From NCBI RefSeq assembly GCF_012927125.1, contig NZ_JABBFZ010000012.1:155065-219064 (forward strand): 64,000 nucleotides of DNA, given 5' to 3'. Shown in pieces: positions 37,642 to 45,835 of the stretch (its first letter is position 1; each line of letters starts with the position of its first letter). The stretch is from Paraburkholderia antibiotica. GTDB lineage: Bacteria > Pseudomonadota > Gammaproteobacteria > Burkholderiales > Burkholderiaceae. Below the pieces are notes generated by a model. It saw only the letters and a list, made by a program, of their open reading frames with translations, did not search any database and was not told where the DNA came from. The translations under genes were made by a program, and so were the position numbers.

Positions 37642-39132
37642 ATGCACGCTTATCCGATTCTCAGCATCGCGATCTGGTTGCCGATCCTCTTCGGTCTGCT
37701 GGTCCTCGCGATCGGCAACGACCAGAACCCGGCGCCGGCGCGCTGGATTGCGCTGATCGGTTCGGTCCTGAGCTTCCTCGTGACGCTTCCGCTGATCACC
37801 GGTTTCGATTCGAGCACCGCCGATCTGCAGTTTGTCGAACAGGCGAACTGGATCGAACGTTTCCATATCGCGTACCACCTCGGCGTGGACGGCATCTCGA
37901 TGTGGTTCGTCGTGTTGACCGCATTGATCACGGTGATCGTCGTGATTGCCGCGTGGGAAGTGATCACGAAGAACGTCGGCCAGTATCTCGCCGCGTTCCT
38001 GATCCTCTCGGGCATCATGGTCGGCGTGTTCAGCGCGGCCGACGGCATGCTGTTCTACGTGTTCTTCGAAGCGACGCTGATCCCGATGTACATCATCATC
38101 GGTGTGTGGGGTGGGGCGAACCGCGTGTATGCGGCGTTCAAGTTCTTCCTGTACACGCTGATGGGCTCGCTGCTGATGCTGGTCGCGCTGCTCTATCTGT
38201 ACATCCAGACCGGTTCGTTCGACCTCGCTACCTGGCAGCACGCGCAGATCGCAATGACGCCGCAGGTGTTGCTGTTTATCGCGTTCTTCATGGCCTTTGC
38301 GGTCAAGGTGCCGATGTGGCCGGTGCACACATGGTTGCCTGACGCGCACGTGGAAGCGCCTACCGGCGGCTCGGTCGTGCTGGCCGCGATCATGCTGAAA
38401 CTCGGTGCATACGGTTTCCTGCGCTTCTCGCTGCCGATCACGCCCGACGCAAGCCATTTCCTCGCGCCGGTCGTCATCACGCTGTCGCTGATCGCGGTGA
38501 TCTACATCGGTCTGGTCGCGATGGTGCAGGCCGACATGAAGAAGCTGGTCGCGTATTCGTCGATCGCGCACATGGGTTTCGTCACGCTCGGCTTCTTCAT
38601 CTTCAACCAGCTTGGCGTGGAAGGCGCGATCGTGCAGATGATCTCGCACGGTTTCGTGTCGGGCGCGATGTTCCTGAGCATCGGCGTGCTGTACGACCGT
38701 ATGCACTCGCGTCAGATCGCCGATTACGGCGGCGTCGTCAACATGATGCCGAAGTTCGCGGCCTTCGCGATGCTGTTCTCGATGGCGAACTGCGGCTTGC
38801 CGGGTACCTCGGGTTTCGTCGGCGAATTCATGGTGATTCTCGCGGCTGTCCAGTACAACTTCTGGATCGCAGGCGGCGCTGCGGTGACGCTGATTCTCGG
38901 CGCGGCCTACACGCTGTGGATGTATAAGCGCGTGTACTTCGGCGCGGTCACGAATGACCACGTGAAGCACCTCGTCGACATCAACCGCCGCGAATTTTTC
39001 ATGCTGGCAGTGCTCGCCGCACTGACGCTGTTCATGGGCCTGTATCCGAAGCCCTTTACCGATGTGATGCACGTATCCGTGGAAAACCTCCTCTCCCACG
39101 TTGCTCAATCGAAGCTGCCGTTGGCTCAGTAA
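37642..39132 (+). CDS. nuoM: NADH-quinone oxidoreductase subunit M
   Basis: A 496-residue antiporter-like proton-pumping subunit with about 14 membrane segments. It carries FFEATLIPMYIIIGVWGG (key Glu), AVKVPMWPVHTWLPDAHVEAP (key Lys) and SSIAHMGFVTLG. Length is standard. It lies 14 bases after nuoL and 25 before nuoN. Confidence 0.97.
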   Translation: MHAYPILSIAIWLPILFGLLVLAIGNDQNPAPARWIALIGSVLSFLVTLPLITGFDSSTADLQFVEQANWIERFHIAYHLGVDGISMWFVVLTALITVIVVIAAWEVITKNVGQYLAAFLILSGIMVGVFSAADGMLFYVFFEATLIPMYIIIGVWGGANRVYAAFKFFLYTLMGSLLMLVALLYLYIQTGSFDLATWQHAQIAMTPQVLLFIAFFMAFAVKVPMWPVHTWLPDAHVEAPTGGSVVLAAIMLKLGAYGFLRFSLPITPDASHFLAPVVITLSLIAVIYIGLVAMVQADMKKLVAYSSIAHMGFVTLGFFIFNQLGVEGAIVQMISHGFVSGAMFLSIGVLYDRMHSRQIADYGGVVNMMPKFAAFAMLFSMANCGLPGTSGFVGEFMVILAAVQYNFWIAGGAAVTLILGAAYTLWMYKRVYFGAVTNDHVKHLVDINRREFFMLAVLAALTLFMGLYPKPFTDVMHVSVENLLSHVAQSKLPLAQ

Positions 39133-39157
39133 CGACGAGCGGAGGAATTTAAAGACC

Positions 39158-40630
39158 ATGCAAAACGCCCCTATGACTGCTCTGTTGCCCGACGCACTGG
39201 TGATGTTCGCCGTTGTGATCGCGTGGCTCAACGACACGTTCGTCGGCCAGGCCGGTCGCCGTACCACGTATTTCATCGCGTTCTTCTCGACGCTCGTCGC
39301 CGGGATCTGGTTCGCGATGAATGCGTTCGACCCGCAAGTGCATTACTTCTTCAGCCACATGTACGTGGTCGATCCGTTCGCCAACGTGATGAAGGCGGTG
39401 GTGTCGCTCGGCTATGCGGTGTCGATCGTCTATTCGCGTCGCTACCTGGAAGACCGCGGCCTGTTCCGCGGCGATTTCTTCCTGCTCGGCATGTTCTCGC
39501 TGCTCGGCCAGATCGTGATGATCTCGGGCAACAACTTCCTGACGCTGTACCTCGGTCTGGAGTTGATGTCGCTGTCGCTGTACGCGGTGATCGCGCTGCG
39601 TCGCGAAGTGGCGTCGTCGAACGAAGCGGCGATGAAGTACTACGTGCTCGGCGCGCTGGCTTCCGGTTTCCTGCTGTACGGTATCTCGATGCTGTACGGC
39701 GCGACCGGCTCGCTCGACCTGAACGAAGTGTTCAAGGCGATCGGCACGAGCCACTACGATCCGACCGTGCTGCTGTTCGGCGTGATCTTCATCGTGGCCG
39801 GCGTGGCGTTCAAGATGGGTGCGGTGCCGTTCCATATGTGGGTGCCTGACGTGTATCAGGGCGCACCGACGGCGATGACGCTGGCAGTCGGCGGCGGCCC
39901 GAAGGTGGCGGCATTCGCGTGGGGCCTGCGCTTTCTCGTGATGGGTCTGCTGCCGCTCGCAGTCGAATGGCAACAGATGCTGGTGATTCTCGCGGCGTTG
40001 TCGCTGATCGTCGGCAACATCACCGGTATCGTGCAGCGCAACATCAAGCGGATGCTCGCGTACTCGGCGATCTCGAACATGGGCTTCGTGCTGCTCGGCC
40101 TGCTCGCTGGCGTGGTCGATCAGAAGACCACGGGTGCGGCAAGTGCGTACGGTTCGGCGATGTTCTACAGCATCGTCTACCTGATCACCACGCTCGGCAC
40201 CTTCGGCGTCATCATGCTGCTGGCACGCCGCGATTTCGAAGCGGATACGCTCGAGGACTTCAAGGGTCTCAATCAGCGTAGCCCGGTGTTCGCGTTCGTG
40301 ATGATGGTCATGATGTTCTCGCTCGCGGGTATTCCGCCGGCGGTCGGCTTCTACGCGAAACTTGCGGTGCTGCAGGCTACGATGAACGCCGGCCTGACGT
40401 GGCTCACCGTGCTGGCCGTGATCACGTCGCTGTTCGGCGCGTTCTACTACCTGCGCGTCGTCAAGCTGATGTACTTCGACGAGCCGCAGGACAAGTCGCC
40501 GATCGTGGCCGACACGAGCACGCGTGCGCTGCTCGCGCTCAACGGCGTCGCAGTGCTGGTGCTCGGTATCGTGCCGGATCCGCTGCTGCGCGCCTGTCTG
40601 ACCGCCATCCAGCACACGCTGCTGCTCTGA
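39158..40630 (+). CDS. nuoN: NADH-quinone oxidoreductase subunit N
   Basis: A 490-residue antiporter-like subunit, the last core gene of complex I. LYLGLELMSLSLYAVIAL holds the membrane Glu, VAFKMGAVPFHMWVPDVYQGAP the Lys, and YSAISNMGFVLLG the C-terminal channel region. ATG 39158 follows GGAGGAATTTAAAGACC. Its stop codon overlaps the start of the DUF2818 gene by one base (TGATG). Confidence 0.96.
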   Translation: MQNAPMTALLPDALVMFAVVIAWLNDTFVGQAGRRTTYFIAFFSTLVAGIWFAMNAFDPQVHYFFSHMYVVDPFANVMKAVVSLGYAVSIVYSRRYLEDRGLFRGDFFLLGMFSLLGQIVMISGNNFLTLYLGLELMSLSLYAVIALRREVASSNEAAMKYYVLGALASGFLLYGISMLYGATGSLDLNEVFKAIGTSHYDPTVLLFGVIFIVAGVAFKMGAVPFHMWVPDVYQGAPTAMTLAVGGGPKVAAFAWGLRFLVMGLLPLAVEWQQMLVILAALSLIVGNITGIVQRNIKRMLAYSAISNMGFVLLGLLAGVVDQKTTGAASAYGSAMFYSIVYLITTLGTFGVIMLLARRDFEADTLEDFKGLNQRSPVFAFVMMVMMFSLAGIPPAVGFYAKLAVLQATMNAGLTWLTVLAVITSLFGAFYYLRVVKLMYFDEPQDKSPIVADTSTRALLALNGVAVLVLGIVPDPLLRACLTAIQHTLLL

Positions 40631-40926
40631 TGTCCGCTGCGGGCTGGTTTATCGTGCTGTTGGCGCTGGTCGGCGCCAACGTACCGTTCCTGAATCAGCG
40701 CCTCTTCGCCGCCGTGCCGTTGAAGGCGGCGAAGAAAAGCGCCTGGCTCCGGATTGCCGAATTGATCGTGCTGTATTTCGTGGTCGGCGCCTTGGGCTTT
40801 CTGCTCGAAGCGCGCGCGGGAAACCGCTTCGAGCAGGGCTGGCAGTTCTACGCGATCACGTTTGCCTTATTCGTCGTGTTCGCTTTCCCCGGCTTCACCT
40901 TCCAATATCTCGTCAAACGCCGCTGA
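40630..40926 (+). CDS. DUF2818 family small membrane protein
   Basis: A 98-residue protein with three hydrophobic segments: AAGWFIVLLALVGANVPFL; IAELIVLYFVVGALGFLLEA; and FYAITFALFVVFAFPGF. The stretch GANVPFLNQRLF between the first two is typical of this betaproteobacterial family. It has no known function. One-base overlap with nuoN implies translational coupling, and the family regularly follows nuoN, so a role as an accessory or assembly factor of complex I is a reasonable inference. Confidence 0.88.
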   Translation: MSAAGWFIVLLALVGANVPFLNQRLFAAVPLKAAKKSAWLRIAELIVLYFVVGALGFLLEARAGNRFEQGWQFYAITFALFVVFAFPGFTFQYLVKRR

Positions 40927-40969
40927 CGGCGTCTCGCCGTCGCGCGCCACGCTGTTCCGAGGTCCGCAT

Positions 40970-41560
40970 ATGGCTGAACTTCCCAATCACGACGCCGCGC
41001 TAACCGAGACTTGCATCGACAGTAAGACGGTCCACCAGGGGCCGTTCATGACGGTCAAGTTCGATACGGTCCGACTGCCGGACGGCAAGCAGGCAACCCG
41101 CGAGTACGTTCAACATCCGGGCGCCGTCATGGTGATTCCGCTTTTCGACGATGGCCGCGTGCTGCTCGAAAGCCAGTATCGCTATCCGATGGGCAAGGTG
41201 ATGGTCGAATATCCGGCGGGCAAGCTCGATCCGAACGAAGGCGCGCTTGCCTGTGCGGTGCGCGAACTGCGCGAGGAAACCGGCTATACCGCGCGCGAGT
41301 ATGTGTACCTGACGCGTATTCACCCGATCATTTCGTATTCCACCGAGTTCATCGATATTTATCTTGCGCGCGGCTTGACCGCGGGTGAGCGCAAGCTCGA
41401 CGAAGGCGAGTTTCTCGAACTCTTCACGGCAAGCGTGGAAGACGTGTCGGAGTGGGTGCGCACCGGCAAGATCACCGACGTGAAAACGATCATCGGTACG
41501 TTCTGGCTCGAGAAGGTGCTGTCGGGTGCGTGGCCGACGCTCGCGCCTGAGTCGGTGTAA
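40970..41560 (+). CDS. Nudix hydrolase, ADP-ribose pyrophosphatase type
   Basis: A 196-residue protein with a complete Nudix box from about residue 84 (GKLDPNEGALACAV then RELREETGY: G-x5-E-x7-REUxEExGU). The N-terminal domain and the YRYPMGKVMVEYPAGK approach resemble NudF/ADP-ribose pyrophosphatases, which hydrolyse ADP-ribose to AMP and ribose 5-phosphate. ATG 40970 is 43 bases after the DUF2818 stop, with GAGGTCCGC before it, so it may be the last gene of the nuo transcript. A terminator follows. Confidence 0.9.
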   Translation: MAELPNHDAALTETCIDSKTVHQGPFMTVKFDTVRLPDGKQATREYVQHPGAVMVIPLFDDGRVLLESQYRYPMGKVMVEYPAGKLDPNEGALACAVRELREETGYTAREYVYLTRIHPIISYSTEFIDIYLARGLTAGERKLDEGEFLELFTASVEDVSEWVRTGKITDVKTIIGTFWLEKVLSGAWPTLAPESV

Positions 41561-41603
41561 GTTTCCTGTGGCCGGCTAGCCGGCGCGATAGTACTGTACG
41601 AAG

Positions 41604-41639
41604 AAGCCCCTGTCTGGTCGAAGACCAGCGGGGGCTTTG
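41604..41639 (+). terminator. Terminator after the Nudix gene
   Basis: AAGCCCCTGTCTGGTC, loop GAA, GACCAGCGGGGGCTT then TT. A long stem with a small internal mismatch; it closes the nuo-DUF2818-Nudix transcript. Confidence 0.85.
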
Positions 41640-41817
41640 TCATTGCGGCGCGGCTTTTTCTCTTCTTTCTCTTCCCAAAAATAGGCCTGTTCCTATGCCA
41701 TCAGGCTGTCTCGTCGCATCGTCGACGGACCGCTAGTATGAGACTTCCGATCGTGGCGGATATCGTCGATTTTATTCTGGATAACGAACGATGGACGCCG
41801 GGGCGATCTAAAACTGC

Positions 41818-41855
41818 ATCCCCATTTGGTTGTCAATTGACAACTAAATGGGGAT
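41818..41855. repeat. 38-bp near-perfect palindrome upstream of the HicA-like module
   Basis: Eighteen of 19 base pairs match around the centre at 41836/41837 (the outer part reads ATCCCCATTTGG and its complement CTAAATGGGGAT; the centre is TTGTCAATTGACAA). The only mismatch (G28/T45 of the local numbering 418xx) is a G-U wobble in RNA. It could be a protein operator or an RNA hairpin. The surrounding 41561-41875 gap otherwise holds only the Nudix terminator. Confidence 0.9.
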
Positions 41856-41865
41856 CGGCTAAATT
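41837..41865 (+). promoter_or_regulatory. Possible promoter within the palindrome
   Basis: A perfect TTGACA (41837-41842), a 17-base spacer and TAAATT (41860-41865). The start would fall near 41872, only about four bases before the ATG at 41876, so this transcript would be nearly leaderless and would skip the GGAGG at 41866-41870. A mirror-image TTGACA lies on the other strand at 41836-41831. Confidence 0.45.
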
Positions 41866-41875
41866 GGAGGTGTCG

Positions 41876-42178
41876 ATGGTTCGAGGAAGGCACGCTAAGA
41901 AAGAGGTCGAGGCTGCGTTGACTTACGCAGAACAGCATGGCTGGCGTGTTCAGGACGGCGGAAGAGGGCATGCGTGGGGAAAAATCTATTGTCCGCACAA
42001 TCATGCCGAGTGTCGCTGCGGCGAGTTCTGTATATCGAGTGTCTGGAGTACGCCGAAGAATCCGGGCAACCACGCCCGGCACTTGCGGCGCATCGTCGAC
42101 AACTGTACGGCTCGCGGTAGCGGGCATGGTGTCGAACAGGAAGCGCACGAATCCGGGATGGAACGAAGACAGGGGTAA
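41876..42178 (+). CDS. HicA-like small protein (candidate toxin of a two-gene module)
   Basis: A 100-residue protein. Residues 8-77 have the outline of a HicA/double-stranded-RNA-binding-like fold: helix KKEVEAALTYAEQHGW, then GGRGHAWGKIYCP with a His (H32) where HicA toxins keep their catalytic His, then SVWSTPKNPGNHARHLRRIVDNC as a final strand and helix. Unlike ordinary HicA it has a cysteine cluster C39-x6-C46-x-C48-x3-C52 that could bind a metal. The last ~23 residues look unstructured. GGAGG five bases upstream fixes ATG 41876. It ends three bases before the HTH gene. The toxin role is inferred from fold outline and gene order. Confidence 0.72.
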   Translation: MVRGRHAKKEVEAALTYAEQHGWRVQDGGRGHAWGKIYCPHNHAECRCGEFCISSVWSTPKNPGNHARHLRRIVDNCTARGSGHGVEQEAHESGMERRQG

Positions 42179-42181
42179 CGT

Positions 42182-42706
42182 ATGGAATATGTGTTCACGT
42201 TGAAATACCGGCTTGCCGTGGAAGACAGAGATACGGATGCGATCGTCGAGCGGTTGGGCGAGGCAGGCTGCGACGATGCGACGGTGGGCGTGGGACAGCC
42301 GGGCCGTCTGGGACTGCTTTTTTCCCGCGAAGGCGCAACCGCGCTCGCGGCGGTGACAAGCGCGCTCAAGGATGTGAAACGCGCGGTGCCGTCCGCGCGG
42401 CTTGTCGAGGCTGGGCCCGATTTCGTCGGCCTGACCGACGTTGCCGAGGTGGCTGGGGTGTCGCGACAAAACATGCGCAAGCTGATGCTGAGCCATGCTA
42501 CCGACTTCCCCCCGCCGGTTCACGAGGGCAGTACCTCCGTATGGCACCTGGCGGACGTGCTCGAATGGCTAACCGCGCGAGGCGGCTACGACATCAAGGC
42601 AGACGTGGCGGACGTCGCCAGATTGGCAAAGCAGATCAATCTTGCTAGAGAGGCACGTCAGATTGAGCCGCGCGTGAACCGCCAGCTTGGCAACCTGGTG
42701 GCGTAG
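42182..42706 (+). CDS. HTH DNA-binding protein (candidate antitoxin/regulator of the module)
   Basis: A 174-residue protein. Residues 1-75 form an alpha/beta domain (MEYVFTLKYRLAVEDRDTDA; VGVGQPGRLGLLFSREG). Residues about 81-128 are a MerR/AlpA-like helix-turn-helix (LTDVAEVAGVSRQNMRKLML) with a winged part ending in SVWHLADVLEWL. A charged helical C-terminus follows. It starts three bases after the HicA-like gene. A DNA-binding partner immediately downstream of a small HicA-like gene, behind a strong palindrome, is what an autoregulated toxin-antitoxin pair looks like. No function has been shown as far as I can recall. Confidence 0.75.
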   Translation: MEYVFTLKYRLAVEDRDTDAIVERLGEAGCDDATVGVGQPGRLGLLFSREGATALAAVTSALKDVKRAVPSARLVEAGPDFVGLTDVAEVAGVSRQNMRKLMLSHATDFPPPVHEGSTSVWHLADVLEWLTARGGYDIKADVADVARLAKQINLAREARQIEPRVNRQLGNLVA

Positions 42707-42920
42707 ACGAGGCGGAAGCAGGCTGATGAGGCGTGGAAATTGTGCCTCGATGTAATAGCTGACCGGACCCGGACCGATTCTGGCACGAGCAGGACGAGTG
42801 AAGGCTGAACCGCTGCGATTTACGCGTTTGTCCGCCTTCGGCAGCGCCTGGCGCAAAGCGTTAAAATCGCGCACCCACGCCACATTTGTTTGTTGTAACT
42901 GGCGCTGGCGCGTCGATCAT

Positions 42921-42950
42921 AAATTTTACGAACGATCGTTCACAAATTTT
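42921..42950. promoter_or_regulatory. TetR-type operator upstream of the DUF1178/acyl-CoA dehydrogenase unit
   Basis: A perfect 12-bp core GAACGATCGTTC (42930-42941) extends to a 30-bp imperfect dyad with AAATTT at both ends. The shape is that of operators for TetR-family regulators of acyl-CoA and phenylacetyl-CoA catabolism. It overlaps the -35 box of the promoter at 42939-42966. The rest of the 282-base gap shows nothing else. Confidence 0.75.
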
Positions 42951-42966
42951 CATTTTGCGCTAAACT
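42939..42966 (+). promoter_or_regulatory. Promoter of the plus-strand acyl-CoA unit
   Basis: TTCACA (42939-42944), a 16-base spacer, TAAACT (42961-42966), 22 bases before the ATG of the DUF1178 gene. The operator overlaps the -35. Confidence 0.55.
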
Positions 42967-42988
42967 GGCACGCAAGCCCTGATTCCAC

Positions 42989-43414
42989 ATGAAGGTCCTC
43001 GATTTACAGTGTCCGCATGGCCATCGGTTCGAAGGTTGGTTCGCTTCGACTGATGACTTCGAATCGCAGCAGTCCCGCAAGCTCGTCGAATGTCCGATCT
43101 GCGGCGCGAACGAAGTGAGCCGTTTGCCGTCTGCGCCGCGCCTGAATCTGTCGGGTGTAGCCGAGACGAAGGCGCCGGCAGGCATGGCGGAAATGCAGGC
43201 GCACGTCATGCGTGCGCTGCGCGAGGTACTGGAAAAGACCGAGAACGTGGGCGACCGCTTCGCCGAGGAAGCGCGGCGCATTCACTACAACGAAGCGCCC
43301 GCACGCAATATTCGCGGTGTCACGACGCCCGAAGATGCGCGTGCCTTGGTCGAGGAAGGCATCGAAGTGATGCCGCTGCCGGTCCCGGCGGCCCTGAAGG
43401 AACCGCTGCAATAA
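42989..43414 (+). CDS. DUF1178 family protein with zinc-ribbon-like N-terminus
   Basis: A 141-residue protein. MKVLDLQCPHGHRFEGWF and ECPICGANEVSRLPSAPR give a C-x2-H...C-x2-C arrangement that could bind zinc, the feature that defines the family. The C-terminal part has HYNEAPARNIRGVTTPEDA and an acidic-then-proline-rich end. The family is common near fatty-acid and acyl-CoA genes in proteobacteria, but its job is unknown. It opens a five-gene run with two acyl-CoA dehydrogenases and two MaoC proteins, 50 bases upstream of the first, behind a TetR-type operator. Confidence 0.88.
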   Translation: MKVLDLQCPHGHRFEGWFASTDDFESQQSRKLVECPICGANEVSRLPSAPRLNLSGVAETKAPAGMAEMQAHVMRALREVLEKTENVGDRFAEEARRIHYNEAPARNIRGVTTPEDARALVEEGIEVMPLPVPAALKEPLQ

Positions 43415-43464
43415 CGTAGTGGCTCCCTGGCGCCGGGTGAGGTGGTGGCCAGGAGACACTACGT

Positions 43465-44661
43465 ATGAATCTGGATTATTCCCCCGCCGAAGACGCGTTC
43501 CGCACCGACATCCGCGCCTGGCTCGAAGCAAATCTGCCTCGCGAGCTCAGCGACAAGGTACTCAATCACAAACGTCTCTCCCGCGAAGATTTCGCGAGCT
43601 GGCACAAGCTGCTCGGCACGCGAGGCTGGTCGGTGATCGCGTGGCCGCGCGAGTATGGCGGCCCGGGCTGGGACGCTACGCAACGGCACATCTGGGAAGA
43701 GGAGTGCGCGCGTATCGGCGCGCCGTCCGTGCTGCCTTTCGGTGTATCGATGGTGGCGCCCGTGCTGATGAAGTACGGCAATGAGGCGCAGAAACGTCAT
43801 TATCTGCCGCGCATTCTCGACGGCACCGACTGGTGGTGCCAAGGCTATTCGGAGCCGGGTTCGGGCTCCGACCTCGCATCGCTGCGCACACGCGCAGAGC
43901 GCGTCGGCGATCACTACGTGGTCAATGGCCAGAAGACCTGGACCACGCTCGGCCAGTACGCCGACATGATGTTCTGTCTCGTGCGCACCGACAGTGGCGC
44001 CAAAAAGCAGGAGGGCATCTCGTTCCTGCTGATCGACATGAAGACGCCGGGCATTACCGTGCGGCCCATCATCACGCTCGACGAAGACCACGAAGTCAAC
44101 GAAGTGTTTTTCGAAGACGTGAAAGTCCCGGTCGAGAATCTGGTCGGCGAAGAAAATCGCGGCTGGACCTACGCGAAGTACCTGCTCGGGCATGAGCGCA
44201 CCGGCATTGCGCGAGTCGGCGCGTCGAAGCGCGAACTCGCGTTCCTGAAGCGTCTCGCGCTGAATCAGAAAAAGAACGGCAAGTCGCTGCTGCAGGATCC
44301 GGTGTTTGCCGCGAAGGTCGCGAATCTGGAGATCGAGCTGATGGCGCTCGAAGTCACGGTGCAGCGCGTGGTCGCCAACGAGGCGGGCGGGCGCGGGCCG
44401 GGACCGGAAGCGTCGATGTTGAAGATCAAGGGCACCGAGGTGCAGCAGGGACTTACCGAGCTGATGTTCGAAGCGGTCGGCCCGCTGGCCGCGCCGTTCG
44501 ACGTACCGTTCCTCGAAGGTGAGCATGAGCACAGCCTTGCTGGCGACGACGATGCCGCACCGCTTGCCGCGTACTACTTCAACTTCCGCAAGACGTCGAT
44601 TTATGGCGGCTCGAACGAAATTCAAAAGAACATCATCGCGCAGATGATTCTCGGACTTTGA
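43465..44661 (+). CDS. Acyl-CoA dehydrogenase (larger partner)
   Basis: A 398-residue flavoenzyme of the acyl-CoA dehydrogenase family. WWCQGYSEPGSGSDLASLRT is the FAD/substrate loop of the middle domain, KTWTTLGQYADMMFCLVRT follows, and FRKTSIYGGSNEIQKNIIAQ is the C-terminal FAD-contact segment. It removes two hydrogens from an acyl-CoA thioester and passes electrons to ETF. It is followed ten bases later by a second, shorter member. Such side-by-side pairs often form one heteromeric enzyme for bulky acyl-CoAs (for example steroid side chains); applying that here is inference. Confidence 0.9.
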   Translation: MNLDYSPAEDAFRTDIRAWLEANLPRELSDKVLNHKRLSREDFASWHKLLGTRGWSVIAWPREYGGPGWDATQRHIWEEECARIGAPSVLPFGVSMVAPVLMKYGNEAQKRHYLPRILDGTDWWCQGYSEPGSGSDLASLRTRAERVGDHYVVNGQKTWTTLGQYADMMFCLVRTDSGAKKQEGISFLLIDMKTPGITVRPIITLDEDHEVNEVFFEDVKVPVENLVGEENRGWTYAKYLLGHERTGIARVGASKRELAFLKRLALNQKKNGKSLLQDPVFAAKVANLEIELMALEVTVQRVVANEAGGRGPGPEASMLKIKGTEVQQGLTELMFEAVGPLAAPFDVPFLEGEHEHSLAGDDDAAPLAAYYFNFRKTSIYGGSNEIQKNIIAQMILGL

Positions 44662-44671
44662 GGAGCGGCGC

Positions 44672-45802
44672 ATGGACTTCACTTTCAACGACGAACAACA
44701 GCAATTCGCCGACGCGCTGCGCCGCTATCTCGACAAGAGCTACGGTTTCGAGGCGCGTCAGGAAATCGTGCGCTCCGCCGCGGGTGTTTCGGATACGCAT
44801 TGGGCCGCCTTCGCCGAACTGGGCCTGACCGCGTTGCCGGTGCCGGAAGCGCAGGGCGGTTTTAACGGCGGTCCGATCGACATGCTGGTGGTGATGCAGG
44901 AGCTCGGCCGCGCGCTGGTCATCGAGCCGTACTGGTCGACCGCGGTGGGTATCGAGGCGCTGCGCATCGCCGGTACCGGTGACGGCGAAGATGCCGCGCT
45001 GCTCGAACGGGCAGCTCAGGGCGAGTGCAAACTGGCGGTCGCATTTCACGAACCGCATGCACGCTACGATCTGTTCGACGTCGCCACGACCGCGATCGGT
45101 TCGAATGACGGGCAACAAACGTTGAGCGGGGCGAAATCGGTCGTGCTGCACGGCGCGCAGGCTGATCACTGGATCGTGCCGGCACGCCTGAATGGCGAGC
45201 TCGCGCTCTTTGTCGTCGCGCGCGGCGCGGCGGGCGCGAAGGTAACCGAATACCGTACGATCGACGGCCAACGCGCCGCGACGCTCGAATTCAACGGCAC
45301 GCCCGCCCGCCGGCTCGCCGGGCAGCACGCAGGCGCGGCGGCCCTCGAGCAGATCGCCGACTACGGCACGCTGTTGCTGTGCGCGGAGGCGATCGGCGTG
45401 CTCGACGCGCTGAACCACGCAACCGTCGACTACACGAAAACGCGCCAGCAGTTCGGACAGCCCATCGCGCGCTTCCAGGCGTTGCAGCATCGGATGGTCG
45501 AAATGCTGATTCACGCGGAGCAGGCGCGTTCCGTCACGTATCTGGCGGCGATGCGCTACGCGAGCGAATCGCCCGACGAGCGCCGTCGCGCAATTTCCGC
45601 GGCGAAGGTACGGGTCGGCCAGGCCGCGCGCTTCGTCGGTCAGCAGGCGGTGCAACTGCACGGCGGCATGGGCGTGACGAACGAAGTCGCGGCTGCGCAC
45701 CTGTTCAAGCGCCTTGCGATCATCGAGACCACGCTCGGCGATGTCGATCATCATCTCGCGCGCTTTGCTTCGCTGCCCGGCTTCGCTGTCGTCGAAGGCT
45801 GA
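44672..45802 (+). CDS. Acyl-CoA dehydrogenase (smaller partner)
   Basis: A 376-residue member of the same family, beginning DFTFNDEQQQFADALRRYL. LHGGMGVTNEVAAAHLFKRL is the C-terminal FAD/substrate segment. The middle domain is shorter and lacks a clear SEPGSGSD loop, so it may be the non-catalytic or FAD-sharing half of a heteromer with the preceding gene. Ten bases separate the two. MaoC-type genes follow in the same direction. Confidence 0.88.
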   Translation: MDFTFNDEQQQFADALRRYLDKSYGFEARQEIVRSAAGVSDTHWAAFAELGLTALPVPEAQGGFNGGPIDMLVVMQELGRALVIEPYWSTAVGIEALRIAGTGDGEDAALLERAAQGECKLAVAFHEPHARYDLFDVATTAIGSNDGQQTLSGAKSVVLHGAQADHWIVPARLNGELALFVVARGAAGAKVTEYRTIDGQRAATLEFNGTPARRLAGQHAGAAALEQIADYGTLLLCAEAIGVLDALNHATVDYTKTRQQFGQPIARFQALQHRMVEMLIHAEQARSVTYLAAMRYASESPDERRRAISAAKVRVGQAARFVGQQAVQLHGGMGVTNEVAAAHLFKRLAIIETTLGDVDHHLARFASLPGFAVVEG

Positions 45803-45835
45803 GCGGGCCGTTCAATTGCATCAAGGAGCTGGACG

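Noticed and set aside
41738..41875. A longer N-terminus for the HicA-like protein starting at 41738
   Set aside because: It would read through the 38-bp palindrome, and the GGAGG directly before ATG 41876 supports the shorter form.
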